DNA of 64,000 nucleotides from Prunus persica (taxonomy: Eukaryota > Streptophyta > Magnoliopsida > Rosales > Rosaceae). Made by a program: the position numbers and the translations under genes. The notes beneath the pieces were generated by a model that saw only the letters and a program-made list of their open reading frames with translations, had not been told where the DNA came from and did no database searches. The stretch is taken from assembly GCF_000346465.2 (NCBI RefSeq), contig NC_034009.1, forward strand, positions 22,406,706 to 22,470,705, given 5' to 3'. Positions 56,260 to 64,000 of the stretch are shown here, one piece after another. The number at the start of each line of letters is the position of its first letter. The first letter of the stretch is position 1.

Positions 56260-57140
56260 AATATCATGAATTTAACGTTATTCTTCCTCCCCAAACCATG
56301 ACATGAGTGACTCACACACTCTTGTATTTATTCCTTCTAGATCTGATAGTTATTCAAGGACACAATATACACATACTATAAAAATCAATGCCACTATAGT
56401 TGCAGCAAATAATTTTTTTAATTAATTTGATGACTACAAGACTTGAAGATGATGGAGATGGCGAAAAGATTGAACCTTATTAGAATTACTATAACTTGCC
56501 TAGAAAAGTATAAAGTATAAATTTTTTATAATAAATTATTATAAATATAGAAAAGATTAGAGTGTGTTTTAATACTCATTCTAAAGTTTGATTAACAATT
56601 TCTATGCTTTTCTCACAATTTACGTTATTTTTTTCCTTCACGTACTTATTGTCCTTATTAAATTTGTACGTAAAGTAAACTTAACCAACCTAATTTTGAA
56701 ATTATGAGACCATGAATCACATGAAAACACTGTTTGGGCAAATTGGAACCGACAGATGTGGACTTAACCAATCGCCCACCTCCTTACCAGTCATTTTCAT
56801 TTCAATACCTGAACACGTGCGTTTCTGTCCACGATCTTGGTCAAAGATGGAATGATCAAAATTGATATTTCAACACATGCTTGGTTTTGTTGTACTACGT
56901 ACGTTCTACTGTTTTCTTTTCCAAATTTTTATTTCTTCCTAAAAAAAAATTAAAGAAAAAGAAACTAAGAACACCCCCAGTCAGTTTCTCGTCTCTTATC
57001 ATTTCTAATGCTTTGTTTTTGTTGGATACTCATTGTTTGACCAAAACTTGGTGGATATAATTTCTATAAGAAATGGAACAAAAATGTTTCTTCTGTAGGG
57101 TCTGAGGCACTAAGGCTTTGCTGTATGATAATGTATCTGT
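56260..57140. other. Intergenic, no gene seen
   Basis: AT-rich; no frame of interest. Confidence 0.55.
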
Positions 57141-57374
57141 TGTTGGCGTGACTTGTGGATATTGACTTACTTTCCTTACACACCAAGAATTCCTATTATA
57201 ATGGTAATTGATTTACTTTAATTCCTGATTTCCTACTGTAAATAGATTTATGAATTTATTATTTACTTGCCCATTCAGGTTTCGTTGTATTATAAATATG
57301 ACCTCCTACAAGGAGAAGAATACACAGAAAATTCCCACAAACAAATATTCTCTCATAATTTTCATATTTTAGCA
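57141..57374 (+). repeat. copia-2 5' LTR
   Basis: Starts TGTTGGCGTG, ends TTTTAGCA. A TATA-like TATAAATATGACC segment is near 57291. It differs from the 3' LTR by T/G and G/A changes near 57253 and 57269. Confidence 0.97.
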
Positions 57375-57386
57375 TGGTATCAGAGC
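57375..57386 (+). other. copia-2 primer-binding site
   Basis: TGGTATCAGAGC directly follows the 5' LTR, complementary to the 3' end of initiator tRNA-Met, the usual copia primer. Confidence 0.95.
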
Positions 57387-57433
57387 GGCGATCTTGGAAT
57401 TGCTGACTCTAGTTTCAAAACCCCGCCGCCGCT

Positions 57434-60400
57434 ATGAGGGTTGATGATTTTTTCAACCTTCATGGAGGTAGCACCACCGACTCCTTCTCTCATTCTCAAC
57501 CAACCATCGTTGAGTTGAGTGCCCAGATGGCTCTGCCCCTACAGATGCAGACTTTGACCCCGAACCCCATCCAGAATCAGGATCCTCTTTTGACGACCCC
57601 GACCCCGACCCCGACTATGACGACGACGACCCCGACTCCGAAGACGACCTCGACCCGCACTCCGATGATGACCCCAACCCCGAATTTGTCTATGATTCAG
57701 ACCCCGATCCAGAATCAGGATCCTCTTTTGACGACCTCGACCCCGACCCCGACTATGACGACGACGACCCTGACCCCGATTCCGAAGACGACCCCGACCC
57801 CCACTCCGATGATGACCTCAACCTCGAATTTGTCTATGATTCAGACCCCGATCCCGATTTCGACTCCGACTTCGGCCCCGACTCAGGCTCAGATTCCGAT
57901 CCAAATTCCTACTCAACCTGTATCCTATGCTTCTTCCGCTGCACAGATTGTGACTTCTAGACTAACGACCCCGACACATGTACCAAATTGCGCATATTGT
58001 GGTGATCCGAGACACACTTGTGAGACTTGTTTTAAATCGCATGGCTACCCCGATTGGTGGGCTACTCTTACAGATCGAGGACAATGCAATATGACCAGTA
58101 ATGGTACTGGTTATGGATTCCATACTTCCGATAAGATTGATTCCAAGAGCTGGATAATTGATTCTGGTGCAACTGATCATATGACGTTTGATCCTGATGA
58201 TTTTCTGAATACTACACAACCTCGACGAACCTGTATTGCAAATGCCAATGGTGTTACTTATCCTGTGACAGGGGCTGGCACTGTTGCACTCTCATCCTCT
58301 CTCACACTGTTTAATACTTTACTTGTTCCATCTTTATCCACTAAATTGTTGTCAGTTAGTCAGCTTACTGAACAATTGAATTGTTGTGTACTCATTTACC
58401 CGAGTTTTTGTTTGCTTCAGGATATTCACACTAAGGAGATTCTTGGTCGTGGTACTAAGAGAGGGGGGCTATATTATGTTGATAACTTCAGTCCCGGCGT
58501 GGCTAACAGTGTGACACATCCCTTTGATAGCAAACAAAAGCAAATCTGGTTGTGGCATCGTCGATTGGGACATCCGTCTTTTAGTTATATGAAGCATCTT
58601 ATACCAGATTTATTCTCAGGTTTTAAAGACTCCGACTTCACATGTGATACTTGTATTTTGGCCAAGAGTCACCGTGTGCCCTACCCGTTGAGTACGAACA
58701 AGTGTACTACTCCATTTACATTAATTCACTCTGATGTCTGGGGACCTTCGCCTATCACTGCTCCTTCTGGTGTTCGATGGTTTGTCACATTCATCGATGA
58801 TTGTACACGGATGACATGGCTTTATTTGCTGAAGAATAAAAACGAAGTGTTTTCCCGTTTTCAGTCCTTCCACAAACAGATGAAAACTCAGTTTAATGCT
58901 CAAATCCAGATTCTTCGCTCAGACAATGGTGGAGAATTTGTCAATCATGACTTTCAGACATACTTCCAACAACATGGAATTATCCATGAGACGACTTGTC
59001 CTCAGACACCGCAACAAAATGGTGTTGCTGAACGAAAGAATCGACATCTTCTTGAAACCGCCCGAGCACTTCTGATTGGCGCTCATGTTCCTCGCCATCA
59101 CTGGGATGATGCTATTGTCACTGCAGTTCACCTGATCAACCGCATGCCTTCTGGTGTCTTGACCTTTAAAACTCCTTTACAGGTGCTTGCGCAACACAGA
59201 CCTCTGCCCTCTGTTTTGGTACTCACACCCCGAATCTTTGGATGTGTGGCTTTCGTTCATCTCCACAAAAATCAACGTAGCAAACTTGATCCCTGTGCGC
59301 TTCGTTGTGTTTTTGTGGGTTATGCCACTCATCAGAATGGTTACCGCTGTTATCACCCTCCTACCCAACGAACCTATGTCACTTTGGATGTGACTTTTCT
59401 GGAATCTGAGCTGTTCTTCCATGACCCATCATCCAATTCTGCGCTTCAGGGGGAGATACGAAGTGAAGAACAGAATTGGAGCAACTTGGAAAACAAAGAA
59501 ATTCTCCTATGTACAGAAATGATTGATCATCCCGAGTCTGGAGCACGAGATTACTCTCTGTTGAAAAGTGACCAATCGCCCATTCATAGCGATCAATTGC
59601 CTGACCCACCTGATCCATGCGAAGATATTTCTGATCCGAGTCCCACACCTACAGACAATACAGAACAACAAGATGAAGACCCCCCTTCTAACTCAACAGT
59701 ACCAACAGACCAATCTCCTGAGAATATCCTTGAGGTAACTACTCCTACTAGACTTGTGCATTTAAATGATAAAACTATTGGATATCAATTACCTTTCAGG
59801 CAAAATCGTGGGAAGCCACCAAACCGTTATTCACCGGATATTGGCAAGACATCCAAGTATCCAATTGCAAATCATGTATCCACTGAGAAGCTGTCTGAAC
59901 CACTCAAGGCTTTTGTGCATCAGTTGTCTGCTATCCATATTCCAACCAAGGTCTCTGAAGCATTGAAAGATCCTAAGTGGGTCCAAGCTATAAAAGAGGA
60001 GATGAAAGCTCTTGAGAAAAATCAGACTTGGACATTGGAGACTATACCACGAGGAAAAAAGACTATCGGATGTAGATGGGTGTTTACTATAAAACACAAT
60101 GCAGATGGATCTATTGAGCGATACAAGGCAAGACTTGTGGCAAAAGGGTACACACAGACCTATGGTATAGACTATGAAGAAACTTTTGCACCAGTTGCAA
60201 AGTTAAACACCGTCAGAGTTTTATTGTCCCTTGCAGCTAATTTGGATTGGCCATTACACCAGTTTGATGTAAAGAATGCTTTTCTACATGGCGAACTCAC
60301 GGAGGAGGTGTACATGGACATTCCTCCTGGATATAATACTACTCAGACTGGAACAGTTTGCAGGTTACGAAAAGCATTGTATGGATTGAAACAGTCACCA

Positions 60401-60904
60401 CGTGCATGGTTTGGACGGTTCACCATGGCAATGAAGAACAATGGTTTCAAACAGTGCAACTCAGATCATACTCTGTTCTTGAAACATCAAAAAGGGAAGG
60501 TAACAGCATTAATAATCTATGTTGATGATATGATTATTACTGGGAATGATAAACAGGAAATATCACAGCTACAAGACTATCTGGCTACGGAGTTTGAGAT
60601 GAAGGATCTAGGTGGACTCAAGTATTTCTTGGGAATTGAGGTGGCTCGATCGCAGCAAGGCATATTTCTCTCTCAAAGGAAATATGTCTTAGACTTGTTG
60701 ACAGACACAGGAATGCTAGATTGTAAACCTGCGGACACTCCTATTGTTCAGAATCATCATCTTGGAGAATATCCGGATCAAGTTCCAACTAACAAAGAAA
60801 GATACCAAAGGTTAGTGGGAAGATTGATCTATTTTGTCACATACTCGACCAGACATTGCTTATGCGGTGAGCGTTGTCAGTCAATTTATGCACTCTCCAA
60901 GTGA
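57434..60904 (+). pseudogene. copia-2 gag-pol frame, gag domain replaced
   Basis: 1156 codons. The start MRVDDFFNLHGG lies just after the primer site. No UBN2/gag capsid domain follows; instead residues about 35-175 are Thr/Pro-rich repeats. Then: a zinc knuckle (CAYCGDPRHTCETC, about 185), protease IDSGATDHM (about 242), pre-integrase HRRLGHPSF and CDTC, integrase HSDVWGP (about 431) and RSDNGGEF (about 494), ending in a HQNGYRCYHP region. RT has YKARLVAKGY (about 896) and YVDDM (about 1029). Near 60832-60835 a T-run shifts the frame, so the product ends early and loses RNase H. Confidence 0.93.
57571..57852 (+). repeat. Two tandem units (138 and 144 bp) in place of gag
   Basis: Unit 1 57571-57708, unit 2 57709-57852, each beginning CCAGAATCAGGATCCTCTTT and ending GATTCAGACCCCGAT, built from GACCCC/GACGAC. 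Both lengths are multiples of three. In the gag-pol frame they read Thr/Pro-rich; in the frame two bases on, without a stop from about 57520 to 57957, they read strongly acidic (DPDPDPDYDDDDPDSEDD). Confidence 0.92.
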
Positions 60905-61475
60905 AGACCACATGAATGCAGTTCTTCGGATACTTAGATATTTGAAGTCTGCACCTGGAAAAGGACTTATGTTCTCAAAGCATGGTCATCTAAATATTGA
61001 TGGTTATTCAGATGCAGATTGGGCAGGTAATGTAACAGATAGAAAATCCACATCGGGTTACTTCACATTCGTGGGAGGTAATTTGGTGACATGGAGGAGC
61101 AAGAAACAGAATGTAGTAGCTTTATCCAGTGCAGAAGCCGAGTTCAGAGGCATGACTAAAGGGATTTGTGAACTTCTTTGGTTGAGAAAGTTGCTTATTG
61201 AACTCGGGTATAAACCTACATCCACAATGAATCTCTTTTGTGACAACAAGGCTGCTATAGCCATTGCACAGAATCCGGTTCAACATGATCGTACTAAACA
61301 TGTTGAGGTGGATCGACACTTCATCAAACAGAAGCTTGAGGCTAAAGTGTTTCAGTTTCCTTTTGTGAAATCCGAGGATCAATTGGCGGATATTTTGACA
61401 AAGGCGATTTCCAGTAAAGCATTCCACAATTCACTGGATCAGTTGGGCATTGGCGACATCTATGCACCAACGTGA
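60834..61475 (+). pseudogene. copia-2 RNase H part, displaced frame
   Basis: Continues pol in the next frame: SHTRPDIAYAV, then RNase H with GYSDADWAGN, ALSSAEAEFRG, LFCDNKAAIAIA and KHVEVDRHFI. Ends DIYAPT with a stop just before the polypurine tract. Intact apart from the displaced frame. Confidence 0.92.
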
Positions 61476-61482
61476 GGGGGAG
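61472..61482 (+). other. copia-2 polypurine tract
   Basis: GTGAGGGGGAG directly precedes the 3' LTR. Confidence 0.9.
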
Positions 61483-61716
61483 TGTTGGCGTGACTTGTGG
61501 ATATTGACTTACTTTCCTTACACACCAAGAATTCCTATTATAATGGTAATTGATTTACTTTAATTCCTGATTTCCTACTGTAAATAGATTTAGGAATTTA
61601 TTATTTACTTACCCATTCAGGTTTCGTTGTATTATAAATATGACCTCCTACAAGGAGAAGAATACACAGAAAATTCCCACAAACAAATATTCTCTCATAA
61701 TTTTCATATTTTAGCA
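61483..61716 (+). repeat. copia-2 3' LTR
   Basis: 234 bp, two differences from the 5' LTR; followed by the TCTGT duplication. Confidence 0.97.
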
Positions 61717-61721
61717 TCTGT

Positions 61722-62094
61722 ATCTGTATCTGTATGGGGCATATTCTAGAAATGCAGATGGGCACTTAGGCTTTGCCAACTTTTCTTTGACTTACAAGTT
61801 TTTGGAGGTAATGCTGGGTCCAGGAGGCACCATCACAAATGAAAGGTGATCAAAATGACCTAAAAGATATTCAAAATCCACATTCTGATTGATGATCAGA
61901 TGTGACAGATAACCCACCAAAAGAAAAGAATCACTAAAAATTGTCCATGGCTTAATTCCACTGGAACTCAAACACTAGCAGTCAAACTCTCTCTATCTCT
62001 GCAAGTGCTTTCAGTTTGGAAATTAGTCAGCTATAGCCTAGGGTTGGAGGAAAATAATTACAGACTAACTTGGACGGGTTAGAAGATTCAATAC
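61722..62094. other. Intergenic, no gene seen
   Basis: Begins with TCTGTATCTGTATCTGTATG repeats at the insertion site. No supported frame. Confidence 0.55.
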
Positions 62095-62160
62095 CACTAG
62101 AAGAAAAAAAGTCTTTTAACGATGCGCAATGTGCGTTGTTAAAGGGTTTCGAACATGTTT
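62095..62160 (+). mobile_element. CACTA (EnSpm) element end
   Basis: CACTAGAAGAAAAAAAGTC matches the conserved CACTA terminus. It is followed by the stem TTTAACGATGCGCA/TGCGTTGTTAAA common in these subterminal regions. No opposite end (TAGTG) is recognised downstream, so this is a solo end or deletion remnant. Confidence 0.7.
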
Positions 62161-63617
62161 GTTTGTATTATATATGGAAAAACAAATTTTCAGCAGTTGA
62201 TTGATGAGATAACTTTTTGTCTTTGGACTAGAAATATGCACGACGGGATCAAATTAAACAGAAAAGATTATTTTTATCTTCAAGCTTTCAGAGCTAAGTG
62301 CATGCCAAGTCCCAACAAAGAGACACAAATCCTTGTCGTACGCAATCTTAATTCTGAATTCTGATTTGTATATGAAGGGCAGCTGAAACCGAAGGAATCA
62401 ATGTGTTGGTTAAAGTGAAGCTTACTGGGAAACTAGTTTGAATACCAAGTTACACAAACACAGCCGTGCACATATTGGTACTACCATTTGCTTTTTAATT
62501 ACTACTGCGGGTACTTTTTTCGATTCATTGTCAGCTTCAGATTTTGTTTCTCATAAATCTGCTAAGAATTAAAAAAAAATTACTAAAATAATATGCTAGC
62601 TAGCTGACTTATATCGAAAATAACACCGTAACGTTATTTCAAGCCATGACACATATAATCTCGTTACATGAAAGTTTTGTTTATGCACGATGCTTAGCAT
62701 TGCGATCATATTTAAAATTATGTAGTTTTAAAGTAGTTTATTGAAGTTGGGAATGGTGTGTGCGTCACGTATGGGTAGTGTTACTGTTACGCATATTGGG
62801 AAACGTAATATGTTGTCACCCTTTCCTTTCCTTAGACCATGCAACACATAAAGGACCAAACGCACACAAAAAAGAGATATTCTTTTGTTTCTTTTCTACG
62901 CAACCAAATGAATCCCCCTTCAATTAATTACCCTTAATTATATACTCATTTTGTATTTGTATTTGCATCTAGATAAGATCATAGGATGGATAAAGCCTGG
63001 ACTCGGGACTCTGAACTCTGGACTCTGGACTCTGGACTGGATATGCATATTTGATGCTCTCTCTCTCTCTCCCCATTATAATTTATGGTCTTTCTTCTGA
63101 CCCTTCTGTCTGACTGCAAATAAACTCGCTGTTCCCTCATGCATATCGTGTCAAATATATGCATAAAAGAAAAAGAAAAAGAAAAAGAAAGAGAAATAGT
63201 ATAAAGCACATCCACAATTTGTGCATCTATCTCCAGCCAATTTACTATTACACCAATCTTTTTCTTTGTTTTGTTTTTCAAAGGGCATTTATGGGTTTTC
63301 CACAGGGAGTTTAAAAAGGGTTTTGGACCACACATCATAATTCATGAATGAAAGGCGGGATCTGAGATTTAAAATTCCAGCCTAGCTTTGGCCTCAATTG
63401 GCGTTCCAGAAGAAATTGCAGTCAAACCAACCCCAAACTGTCAAACTTTCAAAATTAATAAACAAAAAGTGGATGCAAACTACTATGTATGTGATGTGCC
63501 ACAAAAGAAAGCAAAGCTTTACCCGGGTCTCTCGCCCCTCTCTCTCTCTCTCTCTCTCTTCAGTCTTCAGTCTTCTACTCCTAAAAAATATATATTATTC
63601 CTTTGCATTCGCCAAAT

Positions 63618-63656
<39 letters not shown>

Positions 63657-63864
63657 TAAGAAACCCACCTCAAATCTTGTTAGCTTGTAATCAATTATCT
63701 CAACCCCACACCACCTGCACAAAAGACACAGCCCTTTTTGCTCTCCCCTCCCTCTCTCTCAATAATTTAATCAAACACCTTATCATCAATTATCTTTCTG
63801 CCCTTCATATATATGCGGAAAGTTCACAGTCGATTATACCTCTCTTAATCTCACACATTGACAA
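62161..63864. other. Intergenic and putative promoter of the last gene
   Basis: No supported coding frame (62155-62364 and 62979-63338 are chance). Microsatellites: (GAAAAA)n near 63167-63190, CT runs at 63060-63071 and 63538-63560, (AT)n at 63619-63650. A leader-like stretch with AAACCCTAAG near 63651 precedes the next candidate start. Confidence 0.5.
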
Positions 63865-63915
63865 ATGAGGTTGCGATTTTTCACTCTCCAGATGATCCCA
63901 TGGTGTTTCCAGTTG

Positions 63916-64000
63916 ATGGGCAACCACCATCTCTCTCGCGTGCAGCTTCGTCACACCGATCAACAGCGCCAGGTTGTGGGTACCATCAAGCTCGTCAAAT
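63916..64000 (+). CDS. Possible 5' end of a gene cut by the window edge
   Basis: ATG at 63916 starts MGNHHLSRVQLRHTDQQRQ and stays open to the window end (28 codons). A further in-frame ATG lies at 63865. The MGN start would fit an N-myristoylated protein; plant DUF4228/PADRE proteins often begin this way, but too little is present to say. Another frame is also open here. Confidence 0.25.
   Translation, partial: MGNHHLSRVQLRHTDQQRQVVGTIKLVK

Larger units (their letters stand above)
57141..61716 (+). mobile_element. Young Ty1/copia LTR retrotransposon (copia-2)
   Basis: Complete structure on the plus strand: 234-bp LTRs with TG...CA ends, 5-bp target duplication TCTGT (57136-57140 and 61717-61721), primer site, polypurine tract, pol in the order protease-integrase-RT-RNase H. 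The two LTRs differ at only two positions (about 0.9%), so insertion is recent. The gag capsid domain is absent and pol has one frameshift, so this copy would need help in trans. Confidence 0.97.

Noticed and set aside
1..64000. CRISPR arrays, bacterial operons, organelle DNA insertions, tRNA/rRNA genes
   Set aside because: None seen: repeats are transposon or microsatellite in nature, and no recognisable plastid, mitochondrial, tRNA or rRNA sequence was found by reading.

Overview
This is a window of plant nuclear DNA. Genes are split by GT-AG introns, and the families present are plant-specific: XTH, RBOH, UPF0481/DUF247 and a plant-type eL21. The spaces between them are AT-rich and full of LTR retrotransposons, LINE pieces, SINEs, hAT, PIF/Harbinger, Mutator-like and CACTA debris. 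Gene style and repeats fit a woody eudicot, probably Rosaceae and perhaps Prunus, but the species call is inference.

Layout. 0.6-2.6 kb: decayed LINE, minus strand. 2.6-9.1 kb: old Ty1/copia element (copia-1), minus strand, ending 215 bp before the ATG of the next gene. 9.3-10.6 kb: ASHR2-like SET-domain gene. 15.0-18.8 kb: 13-exon HGSNAT-like membrane acetyltransferase gene. 19.5-22.1 kb, minus strand: a DUF247 gene, then RPL21 with a telo-box/site II promoter. 22.8-23.4 kb: small hAT-type element with perfect 8-bp target duplications. 24.9-26.6 kb: XTH4/5-like xyloglucan enzyme, minus strand, four exons. 26.6-35.3 kb: gene-poor stretch with SINEs and MITEs. 35.7-40.0 kb: 12-exon RBOHD-like NADPH oxidase. 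42.5-52.1 kb: transposon nest (a 0.5-kb direct repeat around a LINE RNase H piece, two hAT elements, a palindrome array, a PIF/Harbinger element). 52.3-53.9 kb: TVP38/TMEM64-like gene, minus strand. 54.7-56.3 kb: SINE and nested MITEs. 57.1-61.7 kb: young Ty1/copia element (copia-2) whose gag domain is replaced by low-complexity repeats. The window closes in what may be the first codons of another gene.

The host genes are unrelated single genes, not an operon or cluster. Loosely, XTH (wall loosening) and RBOHD (apoplastic superoxide) both act at the cell surface. For the multi-exon genes I gave exon borders that keep frame throughout: 479 aa (HGSNAT-like), 469 aa (DUF247), 294 aa (XTH), 971 aa (RBOHD) and 257 aa (TVP38). 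I found no CRISPR array, tRNA or rRNA gene, and no clear case of an undescribed host system. The most unusual items are the gag-less but recently inserted copia-2, the tandem palindrome array, a SINE family with three copies in the window, and the hAT transposase whose start codon is out of frame.
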